This document shows positions 1-9,120 of a stretch of 64,000 nucleotides of DNA, in pieces (the stretch's first letter is position 1; the number at the start of each line of letters is the position of its first letter). This stretch comes from Io17-Chloro-G2 sp965226915 (GTDB lineage: Bacteria > Chloroflexota > Dehalococcoidia > Lucifugimonadales > UBA3495). Where the stretch lies: positions 186,001-250,000 of the forward strand of contig CBDDEJ010000011.1 in assembly GCA_965226915.1 (NCBI GenBank). Reading direction: 5' to 3'. The notes beneath the pieces were generated by a model. It was not told where the DNA came from, made no database searches, and saw nothing but the letters and a program-made list of their open reading frames with translations. The position numbers and the translations under genes are program-made.

Positions 1-412
1 AATCAGGTGGGAAAAAGCCCGAATCCCGTTCCGAAATAAGCATAGATGAAGGAGCCGCAGGTGATACGGTCTGGTTGTGGTGATGCGTATTCTCAGCGGC
101 GGAGTGCAGGGGCGGGTCTGAGACCCGGTATGGCGGGAAGCTGGACCCCGGCGTTATCACCACCCTCGGCGGCGCGCAGGATCCGTTGGGATCAGTCCGG
201 TTACAGGGATACTCCCTTCGGTGCCGCGTTGCCGACTACTGAGAGTCCCGCAGTGTCCCGGCTGGGAAATTACCCTCCACCCTCCACCCTCCACCCTCCC
301 TTTGCGAAAGGGGGGCGGGGGCTTAGTCCTCCATTTGGGAAAAGGGTGGGGCGTTTACGGGCTGACTGATTCGTTTGGTCTTGTGCGACGGGAAGAAGTG
401 AGGTGATGTCCC
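1..412. other. Non-coding leader region upstream of the cadherin-repeat gene
   Basis: I find no convincing gene here. Positions 270-340 hold a low-complexity run of CCACCCTC units followed by the inverted G-rich counterpart around the sequence TTTGCGAAAG, which resembles the dispersed hairpins seen elsewhere between genes of this window. A Shine-Dalgarno-like AGGTGA at about 401-406 precedes the ATG at 413. Confidence 0.5.
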
Positions 413-3400
413 ATGAACAGTAGAATGTTCTTTGCGGCGGTTGCCGTTCTGTCCGTAATTGTCCTTGCCGCCCTCTCAGCGGCTCTTCCATCCGCCCTTC
501 TGCCGGGAAACACGGCCTACGCCCAGACGAACAGCGCCCCGCAGTTCCCGTCCAGCGAGACCGGCACTCGCACCGTGGACGAGAACACGCCGTGGTATCA
601 GAACATCGGCGACCCGGTGGTGGCCACCGACCCCGACGACGACAAGCTGACCTACTCCCTGGAAAACGCCCGCACATCCCCCTTCACCATCGACAGGTTC
701 ACGGGCCAGTTGCAGACCGGCGCTCCCCTGGACTACGAGACCCAGGCCACCTACACGGCTAAGGTAATCGCAGCCGACCGACTCGAACCAGATGACCCAT
801 CCCGCGCCACCGACACCATCACGGTGACCATCAACGTCAACAACGTGGATGAGCCGGGGAAGGTCTCGCTGACGTGGACCAGGCTTCAGGTCGGCGCCGA
901 GGTTGAGGCCAGCCTGACCGACCCCGACGGCAACGTTTCGGGCGTGACATGGCACTGGGAGAAGCCCTCGGATAGGCCGAGCTGGACCGCCATCAGCACT
1001 GCGACGCAAGCCACCTACACCCCGGTAGAAGGCGACGTGAACAGATACCTGCGGGCCGTCGCCTCCTACACCGACCCTCTGGGGGCCGAAAAGACCGCAT
1101 TGTCGGCGGCCGCGTTTGTAAAGCCAGTGCCTGACCCCAACCAAACGCCGGACTTCCGGGTGAATACCGGTGGCGGTTACGACTGTCCCCAGGGTGAGAC
1201 GGCAGATGTCTGCCTGTACATTAACAGACACGCCCCGCCAGGCTCCGAAATCCACTACCCGGGCTATGTCTACATTACCGACCACGACCAGGTCCGCTAC
1301 TCTATAGGTGGAGCGGATGCCGTGAAGTTCCGCATTGGTCCGTTGAGCGGCGACCTGTACACTACGGACGCCCATGCCTACGATAACCCGGGGACAGATG
1401 GCAAATTCGAGATAACCATAACTGCCACTGACCCATCCGGCCGGTCCGACAGCATCGATGTGGCTCTCAGGCCCTCCGGCTCGGCAGGATCGCCTACTGT
1501 GAGGGGTCCCGAGGAAATCAGGTACCCCGAAAACGGCACCTGGCCGTTGGCCACCTACTCCGCCACTGCCTCCAACCCGGACCGCGACATTCAAGGCTGG
1601 ATAATCAGCGTTGAGCCCGGCGGCGGCGGCGGTGACTTCTTCGACATCGACGATGACGGTGTGCTTACTTTCACACAGCCCCCAGACTACGAGGACCCGG
1701 CGGACGAGAACGGGGACAACACGTACTCGTTCACCATCATGGCCTACGACACCAATCCTCCCAGTGGGCGAAGACCCGGCCGGACTTCATTTAGTGTGCG
1801 CGTCACCGTCGCCGACGTGAACGAACCGCCGGAGTTCTCCGTGGAGACTGCTTCCCGCACCATCGCCGAGAACACCACGACGGGTGTGGCCATCGGCGCT
1901 CCGGTAACGGCCACCGACCCGGACACCGGCGACACCCCGGCCTACACTCTGGAGGGCGCGAACTTAGATTCGTTCGACATTGACAGCGCCAGCGGCCAGA
2001 TACAAACAAAGTCTGGGGTGACCTGCGACCACGAGAGCAAGTCCAGCTACTCTGTAACGGTCAAGGCGGATGACAACAACGGCGGCACTGCCACCATCGA
2101 CGTGACCATCACCGTCGCCGACGTGAACGAACCGCCGGAGTTCTCCGTGGAGACTGCTTCCCGCACCATCGCCGAGAACACCACGACGGGTGTGGCCATC
2201 GGCGCTCCGGTAACGGCCACCGACCCGGACACCGGCGACACCCCGGCCTACACTCTGGAGGGCGCGGACTTAGATTCGTTCGACATTGACAGCGCCAGCG
2301 GCCAGATACAAACAAAGTCTGGGGTGACCTACGACCACGAGGTCAAGTCCAGCTACTCTGTAACGGTCAAGGCGGATGACAACAACGGCGGCACTGCCAC
2401 CATCGACGTGACCATCACCGTCGCCGACGTGAACGAACCGCCGGAGTTCTCCGTGGAGACTGCTTCCCGCACCATCGCCGAGAACACCACGACGGGTGTG
2501 GCCATCGGCGCTCCGGTAACGGCCACCGACCCGGACACCGGCGACACCCCGGCCTACACTCTGGAGGGCGCGGACTTAGATTCGTTCGACATTGACAGCG
2601 CCAGCGGCCAGATACAAACAAAGTCTGGGGTGACCTACGACCACGAGATCAAGTCCAGCTACTCTGTAACGGTCAAGGCGGATGACAACAACGGCGGCAC
2701 TGCCACCATCGACGTGACCATCACCGTCGCCGACGTTGACGAACCGCCGGAGTTCGACTCGGCCACAGCCACCCGCGAGGTCCCCGAAAACACGGAGGCG
2801 GGCGGGAACATCGGCGCTCCGGTAACGGCCGCCGACCCGGACACCGGCGACACCCTGACCTACACACTTGGCGGGACGGATGCTACCTTCTTCGACATCG
2901 ACGCATCGACCGGCCAGTTGCAGACCAAAGCCGCCCTGGACTACGAGACCAAGTCCGGCTACACAGTGACCGTGACGGCTTCCGACGGCACACTCACCGC
3001 TACCGTGGACGTGACGGTCACTATCACCAACATTGACGAAGCAGGGACGGTTGCTCTATCTACGAACCAGCCCCCGGCCCGCGCCGAAATCACTGCCGCT
3101 CTGACCGACCCCGACGAGGGTGTTACCGGCGCCGTCTGGCAGTGGGAGAGGTCCAGTGACGGGAACACCGATTGGGCCGGCATCGGGACCAGTTCCCCCT
3201 CCTACACGCCGGTTGACGGAGACGTGGGGTATCACCTGCGGGCCACGGCATCCTACACTGACGGGCACGGGCCGGGCAAGACCGCGCAGGCAGCATCAAC
3301 CCAGGCAGTCCAGGCCGGAGCAAACCGCCCGCCGGAGTTCGACTCGGCCACAGCCACCCGCGAGGTCCCCGAAAACACGGAGGCGGGCGAGAACATCGGC

Positions 3401-3778
3401 GCTCCGATAACGGCCAACGACCCGGACACCGGCGACACCCTGACCTACACGCTGGGCGGCGCCGATGCGAGTTCGTTCGACATCGGCAGAAGCACGGGGC
3501 AGATCACGGTGGGCGCCGGGACGGCGCTGGACTACGCGGCAGGGGCCAGCTACACCGTCAGCGTTACGGCCGCTGACCCTTCCGGCTCCAGCGCCGCCAT
3601 CGGCGTGACAATTGCGGTGTTCGATGAGGATTTGGGTGAGTTGGGAAGTCGATATGACACAGACAACGACAGAGTGATCGGCAGGGATGAGGCCATCTCA
3701 GCCATAATCGATTACTTTGCCGACCTGATTACCAGGGACGAGGTGGTGGGGGTCATCATCCTCTATTTCGCCAGTTAG
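413..3778 (+). CDS. Secreted cadherin-repeat protein with dockerin-like C-terminal tail
   Basis: 1121-residue extracellular protein. Residues 1-37 form a signal peptide (hydrophobic core, then NTAYA before the cut). The body is a chain of cadherin-like domains, recognisable by the repeated TDPDxGD, FDID..TGQ(L/I)QT and DVTIT(V)ADVNEPPEF motifs that bind calcium in this fold; two intervening Ig-like segments (about 145-240 and 880-970) carry the DPDG..G..W.WE motif. Residues 467-772 are three almost identical 102-residue copies. The last 40 residues (DTDNDRVIGRDEAISAII.. TRDEVVGVIILYF) are two EF-hand-like helices of a dockerin-like type, found again in the FN3 protein at about 8.0 kb. Role: probably surface adhesion or matrix; no enzyme domain is visible. 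Start chosen for its Shine-Dalgarno sequence and signal peptide. Confidence 0.88.
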   Translation: MNSRMFFAAVAVLSVIVLAALSAALPSALLPGNTAYAQTNSAPQFPSSETGTRTVDENTPWYQNIGDPVVATDPDDDKLTYSLENARTSPFTIDRFTGQLQTGAPLDYETQATYTAKVIAADRLEPDDPSRATDTITVTINVNNVDEPGKVSLTWTRLQVGAEVEASLTDPDGNVSGVTWHWEKPSDRPSWTAISTATQATYTPVEGDVNRYLRAVASYTDPLGAEKTALSAAAFVKPVPDPNQTPDFRVNTGGGYDCPQGETADVCLYINRHAPPGSEIHYPGYVYITDHDQVRYSIGGADAVKFRIGPLSGDLYTTDAHAYDNPGTDGKFEITITATDPSGRSDSIDVALRPSGSAGSPTVRGPEEIRYPENGTWPLATYSATASNPDRDIQGWIISVEPGGGGGDFFDIDDDGVLTFTQPPDYEDPADENGDNTYSFTIMAYDTNPPSGRRPGRTSFSVRVTVADVNEPPEFSVETASRTIAENTTTGVAIGAPVTATDPDTGDTPAYTLEGANLDSFDIDSASGQIQTKSGVTCDHESKSSYSVTVKADDNNGGTATIDVTITVADVNEPPEFSVETASRTIAENTTTGVAIGAPVTATDPDTGDTPAYTLEGADLDSFDIDSASGQIQTKSGVTYDHEVKSSYSVTVKADDNNGGTATIDVTITVADVNEPPEFSVETASRTIAENTTTGVAIGAPVTATDPDTGDTPAYTLEGADLDSFDIDSASGQIQTKSGVTYDHEIKSSYSVTVKADDNNGGTATIDVTITVADVDEPPEFDSATATREVPENTEAGGNIGAPVTAADPDTGDTLTYTLGGTDATFFDIDASTGQLQTKAALDYETKSGYTVTVTASDGTLTATVDVTVTITNIDEAGTVALSTNQPPARAEITAALTDPDEGVTGAVWQWERSSDGNTDWAGIGTSSPSYTPVDGDVGYHLRATASYTDGHGPGKTAQAASTQAVQAGANRPPEFDSATATREVPENTEAGENIGAPITANDPDTGDTLTYTLGGADASSFDIGRSTGQITVGAGTALDYAAGASYTVSVTAADPSGSSAAIGVTIAVFDEDLGELGSRYDTDNDRVIGRDEAISAIIDYFADLITRDEVVGVIILYFAS
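1811..2728 (+). repeat. Three tandem 306-bp cadherin-domain repeats
   Basis: Copies at 1811-2116, 2117-2422 and 2423-2728 differ at only a handful of bases (for example AAC/GAC in the 'EGA(N/D)LDSF' codon and the codons after 'DHE'). The identity at nucleotide level points to recent duplication or ongoing gene conversion, and makes the copy number likely to vary between strains or to be misassembled. Confidence 0.9.
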
Positions 3779-3879
3779 TCAGCTTGGCTGGCTGAAGCAT
3801 GAGAGGGTGGCATTTGCGCTGTCGCGGGATCGTGGCTCGTAAGGTAGTCCGCCAGTTCTAAACAGTTGCCAGCCCAGCG

Positions 3880-4110
3880 CAACTCAGGCCCCGCCATCAG
3901 CGGATACGATGTCGGGCACAGGCAGTCAGGAAGCACTGGCGGATATGTCACGCGGAGCATATCCGGCAAGTCCACCACGACGGACATCGCGGGCCTTTCG
4001 GCAGGTACAGACTATCAGGTGAGAGTGCGGGCCGTGAATGTGGACGGGGTGGGACCGTGGTCCCTGCCGGGCGAGGGCCGCACAGCCACGCTCGGAGGGA
4101 CGCGCCTCGG
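3880..4110 (+). pseudogene. Fibronectin type III domain fragment
   Basis: Translation in one frame gives an isolated second half of an FN3 domain: 'GPAISGYDVGHRQSG', then 'TDIAGLSAGTDYQVRVRAVNVDGVGPWS', which is the typical strand E-F-G region. No start, signal peptide or partner domains are attached. It lies about 100 bp after the stop of the cadherin gene, so it may be the tail of a lost neighbouring surface protein like the one near 7.3-8.1 kb. Confidence 0.6.
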
Positions 4111-4164
4111 CGCCGAGGCGACGGGGCCGGCTTCGTCCCCATAACGCCCGAAATCGTATACAAC

Positions 4165-4330
4165 CCGAATGATCTCCTTTTAACCGCCGAAAAGGACGGC
4201 GGGAACCCCAGGCTGGTTATACCATAAACGGCGTCGAAGGTTGTCTTGCCCTCTTTGACGTATTCAAAGCTCCGCTCCAGCTTGAAGACCTGTTGCGTAT
4301 AGGGCCAGTCCAACGCGCCAACAAGCGCGG
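4165..4330 (-). pseudogene. Transposase fragment (DWP..QQVFKLER motif)
   Basis: The minus strand encodes 'DWPYTQQVFKLERSFEYV' and 'TTFDAVYGITSL', a conserved block of ISAs1/IS4-like DDE transposases. Nothing else of the gene is present, and a different transposase remnant on the opposite strand begins immediately next to it. A dead fragment. Confidence 0.5.
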
Positions 4331-4337
4331 GGCTTAG

Positions 4338-5000
4338 ATGGACCCGATAGTGGAACTGCTGCAGGCCCTGGCCCCGGCGGTCCCCAGGGAAATGAGCGTG
4401 ATTGTGCTGTGTGACCGGGGCCTGACCAGTCCGAAACTGTGGTGCCAGATATGCGCTCAAGGTTGGCATCCATACATCAGGTATCCGAAAAACGTCACCC
4501 TCTGCGCCGATGGCGGTCGCCGTCTTCCCGCACGAACCTTCGTTCCCCCCGGCCGGATACCGGGTGGATACCGGGTGGATTGGGACCGGGACGGCGTTCA
4601 GCAACGCAACACTAAAGCGCCGTTGCACGTTGATTGCAGTCTGGTATGTTGAGCAAGATGGACCGTGGACCATATTGACCGGCAAAGCGCCGTTGCACGT
4701 TGATTGCAGTCTGGTATGTTGAGCAAGATGGACCGTGGACCATATTGACCGGCCTTCCGCCTGACCAGGCAGGCATGAGTTGGTACGTGCTCCGATTCTG
4801 GATTGAGGCGGGGTTCAAGGCGGTCAAGAGTGCCGGATGGCAATGGCAGAGGACGCGGAGGACTGACCCGGCGCGGATTTCCCGGCATTGGCTCGTGCTG
4901 CCGGTGGCGGCTATGCTGATCCTGGCGTATGGGACCAGGGTCGAAGACGCCTTTGACCGTAAGACCTCCCCAGACAGTCTTCGAACGCCTCCAAGGTGCT
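4338..5000 (+). pseudogene. Decayed DDE transposase with frameshifts
   Basis: Three frames must be joined to read one transposase: 'VLCDRGLTSPKLWCQI' (4390-4460), 'GYRVDTGWIGTGTAF' (4550-4600) and 'WYVLRFWIEAGFKAVKSAGW' (4775-4840), ending near 'AYGTRVEDAF'. The block with F-W-I-E-x-G-F-K is the usual catalytic-Glu region of IS4-like elements. A shift near 4495 and an exact 70-bp tandem duplication (4614-4753) break the frame. No intact terminal repeats seen. The family assignment beyond 'IS4-like DDE' is uncertain. Confidence 0.6.
4614..4753 (+). repeat. Exact 70-bp tandem duplication inside transposase remnant
   Basis: Bases 4614-4683 and 4684-4753 are identical over all 70 positions. Because 70 is not a multiple of three, the duplication alone shifts the transposase frame; the peptide 'IAVWYVEQDGPWTILTG' is encoded twice in different frames. 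Confidence 0.95.
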
Positions 5001-5122
5001 GGCGCCCACACACCGCAGTAGTTGGAGCAGGCCTGGGCGGACAGTCAGCATAATCGGGCACGGCATCTACTGGCTGAACAAGTTGATGCATCAGGGAAGG
5101 CTCTGGCGCCGGCAGGCAGGAC

Positions 5123-5525
5123 GTGGAGAAGAGAAGGCCAGGTTACGCCGCCCTGGGCATCCCCGAATACTGGCGGTTCGACCAGACCGGGGACTTCCAT
5201 GAAACCTGGCTGGCCGGAGACCGGCTGGTGGAAGACCGGTATGAACCCATCCCCATCGAGACCGTTGAAGAGGGAGTCCTACAGGGCTACAGCAGCGTGC
5301 TGAACCTCCTCATCCGGTGGGACCACGGGGAACTGGGCTGGCATGACCCCGAGGACCGGACACCACATAGCCACCTTCCATCAGGAACGGGCCCGGGCCG
5401 ACGCAGAGCAGACCCGGGCCGACACCGCAGAGGCCCAGGTCAACGCAGAGCAGGCCCGGGTTGACACCGCAGGGGCCCGGGTACGAGAACTAGAGGAGGA
5501 ACTGCGCCGTCGCCAGGAACCCTGA
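5123..5525 (+). pseudogene. Uma2-family (DUF820) endonuclease fragment, frameshifted
   Basis: Bases 5129-5345 encode 'YAALGIPEYWRFDQTGDF', 'LAGDRLVEDRYEPIPIE' and 'VLQGYSSVLNLLIRW', the C-terminal half of the PD-(D/E)XK-like Uma2 fold including the conserved IPEYW motif. After 'GWHDP' (about 5345) the frame must change by one base to continue into the usual charged coiled-coil tail (ARADAEQTRADTAEA.. LEEELRRR), ending at 5525. The N-terminal half, with the first catalytic acid, is missing. Uma2 proteins are abundant, often mobile, and of unclear role in Chloroflexota and Cyanobacteria. Confidence 0.65.
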
Positions 5526-5699
5526 GAGAGAAGGGAAGGCCACCCGCGACCTCCTCCCGCTCCGATTCATGCGCAGGACGGCCTCGTGGAACTCCTCTCT
5601 CCCCTCCAGCAGGGCCTCCACGCCGCCCAGCCGGTCGATGATCGCCTGCACATCCCCCTCATCCATCGGGCGTCTTCCACCACTGGCAGTTTCGGGCAT
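5490..5699 (-). CDS. Small hypothetical protein, possibly truncated
   Basis: A 69-residue frame with a good Shine-Dalgarno (GAGGAG, 4 bases before ATG at 5699). Residues 12-45 (MDEGDVQAIIDRLGGVEALL.. EEFHEAVLRMNR) look like a genuine amphipathic helical protein, but the last 18 residues are antisense to the Uma2 tail, so the original C-terminus is probably lost. No family recognised. Low confidence that it is functional. Confidence 0.3.
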   Translation of the reverse strand: MPETASGGRRPMDEGDVQAIIDRLGGVEALLEGREEFHEAVLRMNRSGRRSRVAFPSLSGFLATAQFLL

Positions 5700-5883
5700 G
5701 GCTCTCCTCTCAGTCAGAAAACAGCATCCCCATGCGGGTGCATACTAGGTACATACGCCGGAGCAGACGGTTAAGGGCAGACCCAGCCCGCCGCCAAACG
5801 CCCCCAGGACGCCATTTCCGGCCCTTCCAAAAGCGAACGGCGAGCGCAAACTTCAGCGAAGAATGTCAAAGCCCATTGCGGAG
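5526..5883. other. Gene-poor stretch between Uma2 and PIN relics
   Basis: Apart from the small minus-strand frame that covers 5526-5699, I see no coding signal, terminal repeats or RNA gene here. Confidence 0.4.
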
Positions 5884-6300
5884 CTATTGGGCAACCAGCC
5901 AATTCAAGAACTCCACAATGCTGAGAACCGGAAAATCCCGGAATCCGTTGCAATCAAGCAAGTCGCCGTCAATACTGACCAGAACGTCAACCTCCCTAGC
6001 AACAGCCAAGTCCACGAACGGCTTGTCATCAATATCCCGGCATAACCCGGCGCCCGAGTCCGGCACATCGACCACGAACTCGGCGTAGGACAATTACTCG
6101 CTGAGAATGGAATTGCGGTCCCCGTCAGTCAGTCCAAACCGGGGATCACCCAGCTTATCGCGCAACTCCTCATACGTCTCCCGGGAAACCACCGGGATAA
6201 CCCGTCCCTCCGCCAACAACGCCCACAGCGTCCCAACACGCAAGCCGGAACCAAGCTGAGCCAACAACACGCTGGTATCGAGTACCACCCGCGGGACCAT
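5884..6300 (-). pseudogene. PIN-domain toxin (VapC-like) with in-frame TAA
   Basis: Reading 6300 to 5884 in one frame gives 139 codons with a single TAA (6094-6096) after 'DGDRNSILSE'. The N-terminal part 'VVLDTSVLLAQL' carries the first PIN acidic residue, 'VSRETYEELRDKL' the second, and after the stop 'CRDIDDKPFVDLAVA..DVLVSIDGDLL' carries the remaining two acids, so all the ribonuclease active site is encoded but split. It matches the 'putative toxin-antitoxin system toxin component, PIN family' type. Immediately upstream (6301-6386) about 30 codons starting MIIDFEEAVAAS could be the end of a partner antitoxin, but I do not recognise it. Either a nonsense mutation or a sequencing error. 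Confidence 0.7.
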
Positions 6301-6711
6301 CCAGACCAGGCCACCTCAACGATTTCCACCTCGGTTAAACCCGAACGCTGGGAAGCCGCCACGGCCTCCTCGAAGTCGATGATCATGTATCTTGTGGAGG
6401 TCTCGTGGTTGTTGGCCGGGGCGTCCGGGTTGCACTCACCATGGGGCGGCTGGGGTTGGAACGCGGAGATGTGAGGTTACACCTGTTCTATGGCCCTTAT
6501 CGTGTTTTGGATGGTCATCGGGTGCTTCCGCCTTGGTTCATTATGGCGTGAGCATCATACCCGAGACTGTCAGGATTCGTGGAGTGGATCAGGACGATGG
6601 GATCTTGGGGGCGCTCTCTGGGCGCTGGCACTGGGCGGACGGCGGTTTGTCGGTCCCTCTGGAGGCCGAAGTGAGGGTGTTTCGTGTCCCCTCTCCTGCA
6701 GCGCCCGCCAG

Positions 6712-7153
6712 CAAGCTGTCGTAGACCCTCAGGCCCGGCAGCCCGGGCAGGTTCAGCACCCGGCGCCAGCGGTGGAGTTGGGTTGGCCAGGTCCTTGACC
6801 GCGGCGTAGTCGAAGGGATCGCCGGCCTCCAGCAGCAGAGCCAGGGCGCTGTCCACTGTGGATTCCATAGTTGTCGCCGCCAGATGCAGGATCCGCACGT
6901 ACTCCACGTCGGCGCGTTCGCCCCGCCATCTCTTGAGAGCGTCGTAGGCCAGCCGGAAGGTCATGGAGGGAAACATCTGCTCCCGGAACCGGTACCGGGC
7001 GAAGGCCCCGGGCTTGCACACCAGGGAGCCGATGATGTGCCGGTAGTCGACCCGGGCCTCCCGCTCACCGCGCACGCGTTCCATCCGTTCCACCAGGTGG
7101 CCCTTGTAGTACACTTCCAGGTGCTCGGCGTACAGCCGGATCTGCACCTCCAC
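6712..7153 (-). pseudogene. istA: IS21-family IstA transposase, C-terminal fragment
   Basis: The minus strand encodes 'RLYAEHLEVYYKGHLVERM', 'YRHIIGSLVCKPGAFARYRF', 'RLAYDALKRW' and 'VRILHLAATTMESTVDSAL', which is the conserved C-terminal region of IstA. The catalytic core, the N-terminal HTH and the partner ATPase gene istB are absent. At its upstream end (7153) it runs straight into an inverted piece of FN3 coding sequence, showing that the fragment was trapped by a rearrangement. Confidence 0.75.
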
Positions 7154-7157
7154 GACA

Positions 7158-7191
7158 GTAGTCAGTCCGGTCGGCGCTCCCGGCACCTCCG
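7158..7191 (-). repeat. 34-bp inverted copy of an FN3 linker (left)
   Basis: Exact reverse complement of 7612-7645. On the minus strand it encodes the linker 'EVPGAPTGLTT' that opens an FN3 domain. It marks the breakpoint between the istA remnant and the FN3 gene. Confidence 0.9.
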
Positions 7192-7202
7192 CCGGTTCAG
7201 CC

Positions 7203-8170
7203 ATGCTGGTGATGACGGAACGTACCGGTACAATTTCTACGAAGCAGCTGGCGGCCGGGGTACCATCACCATGGATGGTGGATGGTTTATCGCAATTCGT
7301 GAAAGACACCATCCCTGCCACGTTGCCGGGCACCCCCAAGGGATTGACGGCCACGGCGAACGGACAGACACAAATCGATCTGTCGTGGAGTGCCCCGGCC
7401 AGCGATGGCTGGTCGCCCATCACGGGGTACCGCATCGAAGTCTCAGCCGACGGTTCGGCCTGGAGCAACCTGGAAGCCGCCACCGGCACCACCGCCACCA
7501 GTTACTCCCACTCCGGCCTGATGGCGGGGAGCACCCGGCACTACCGGGTCTCGGCCATCAACTCCGCCGGAACGGGACCGGCGTCCAACGTCGCGACCGG
7601 GACCACGGCGACGGAGGTGCCGGGAGCGCCGACCGGACTGACTACCGAGGTGTCGGAGGACGAGGCCAAGGTCGACCTGTCCTGGACCGCGCCCACCTTC
7701 ACCGGCGGAGCTCCCATAACGGGCTACCGGATCGAGTCCTCGACCGACGGCAACGACCCCTGGACGGTGGTCTTCACGACCACCAGCGAAGGAACCACCT
7801 ACACCGACGACGGGACCGACGCCAACGGCCCCATGTTCTCGGCTGGCAGCTGGCCCCACTACCGGGTGGCGGAGGTCAACCGGGTGGGCACCGGACCTTT
7901 CTCCGAACCCAGGCCAGTCGGTGGGGACCCCCTGATCGCCCGGTACGGCGCCAACAACAACGGCACGATCGAGAAGAGCGAGGTCATAAAGGCCATAAAC
8001 GACTACCTCTTTGATGACGCAGATAAGGCCATCAGCAAGGCCGAGGTTATAAAGCTCATAAACCTCTACCTCTTTGTCCCGTCTACGCCGCACAACCGCC
8101 CGGGGGCGCCTGAGGGATTGACGGCGGCGGAGAACGTGCAGACCCGGATGGAACTGTCGTGGAGTGCGCC
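7203..8170 (+). pseudogene. FN3-repeat surface protein with dockerin-like motif, truncated at both ends
   Basis: The open frame contains two FN3 domains (about 7326-7605, 'PKGLTATANGQTQIDLSWSA'; and 7618-7915, 'PGAPTGLTTEVSE'), then a two-helix calcium-binding tail (NNNGTIEKSEVIKAINDYLF.. AISKAEVIKLINLYLF, about 7945-8076) and the start of a third FN3 domain that stops after 'WSAPPSDGGA'. There is no signal peptide, so the secreted protein's N-terminus is missing, and the third FN3 domain joins unrelated sequence at about 8180. The tail is the same type as in the cadherin protein at the start of the window. Probably not expressed as a functional surface protein. Confidence 0.7.
7612..7645 (+). 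repeat. 34-bp inverted copy of an FN3 linker (right)
   Basis: Partner of 7158-7191, in its native coding context inside the FN3 gene. Confidence 0.9.
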
Positions 8171-8179
8171 GCCCAGCGA

Positions 8180-8717
8180 TGGTGGAGCGGCGCAGCCAGA
8201 TGCTTTTGCCCCACAGGCTATGGTTGCCCTTGGCGAAGGTAGCCGCCGTGATGCTGCCGGAGGCGTCCGTCGGTTCGATCTGGACGCCCTGCCGCCCCCA
8301 CAACCCCGACATTGCCAAGGCTCTGTGCCTCTATCTTCCACCTCCGGCCTGCTGTCGCTGCTGGGCGCGCGCGACAACCGCAAGCCGTCATACTCATCGT
8401 TCTCTCTGGACACGCTGTGGTCCCTGCCGGTGCCCGACTTCGCCGCTTTGGGAGCTGCCGGGCGTGACCTGCTGAGCAGTTGGTTCGGCTGGCTGCAAAA
8501 CGAAACCCTCCAACCCTTCCCTCGAATGCACAAAGACTCCGTGCGACAGCGGATCGACGATGCGGTCACCCAAGCGTTGGGCCTCGACTCCGAATGGGTT
8601 GTCACCATGCGGCGGGAGTTGGCGCGGGAACCCTCGGTTACGGACGGGAGGCATGGAACCCATCCTGAGAAGGCGAGCGGCAATGCCACGGAAGAAGTGG
8701 AAGTGGCCGATTGTTAA
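8180..8717 (+). pseudogene. Tail of a DNA-methylase-like protein, frameshifted
   Basis: One frame reads 'LLPHRLWLPLAKVAAVMLPE' and 'CRPHNPDIAKALCLYL' up to about 8335; after a short deletion the next frame continues 'LLSLLGARDNRKPSYSSFSL', 'LPVPDFAALG' and '..IDDAVTQALGLDSEWVVTMRRELAREPSV'. This resembles the target-recognition and C-terminal part of Type IIG/N6-adenine methylase-like proteins (the 'NST.G' and 'pS(f)slD.L..lpvPd' pattern), but no SAM-binding or NPPY motif is present. It is fused in frame to the FN3 relic by accident. I am moderately sure of the relationship, not of the function. Confidence 0.4.
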
Positions 8718-8941
8718 GGGCAAGCGGGCAACGCAAGGAGGGTTGTTGCTCGCGGAGTTCAGAGTGTTCACGACGAGCAAAGGAAATCAGGCCAGGACAA
8801 GCCCCCAGCCAGGGCGAGGTTCGGCGTGCTCACCAGTCCCGTGAGGTTACCGTACCCGTGGGCGACGCAGACGGTGCTAGAGCGGGCTGAGACCTCCCGG
8901 AGGTGGGCGACGTGAGCCAATGCAAGAGTTCTGCACCGTAC

Positions 8942-9120
8942 CTAGAAACTCGGACGGAAACCCCGATTCTCTCCAAGCTGCCGTTTTCTTAGCGACGATT
9001 GTCGATGTAACAGTGGGTTCTCGAACCATATTACAGATACTATCATGCCACATAAGACTATAATACGTCTGTCTGGCGTAGCGCGAAACCCGGCCAATGG
9101 CTTTCCGGCCAGACCTCTAG
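8942..9120 (+). mobile_element. 179-bp CTAG-flanked MITE, copy 1
   Basis: Runs from CTAG at 8942 to CTAG at 9117. Its ends are imperfect inverted repeats: CTAGAAACTCGGACGGAAAC at the left and CTAGAGGTCTGGCCGGAAAG reading in from the right. It carries no transposase. Its right CTAG was used as the target of an IS701 insertion, so the two elements share that CTAG. Confidence 0.9.

Noticed and set aside
476..1594. A 372-residue minus-strand frame opposite the cadherin gene
   Set aside because: It is the antisense shadow of a clear secreted protein, with no recognisable domain or ribosome site.
3948..4685. A 245-residue minus-strand protein
   Set aside because: Only the DWP..QQVFKLER part is protein-like; the rest is antisense to other relics and crosses the 70-bp duplication.
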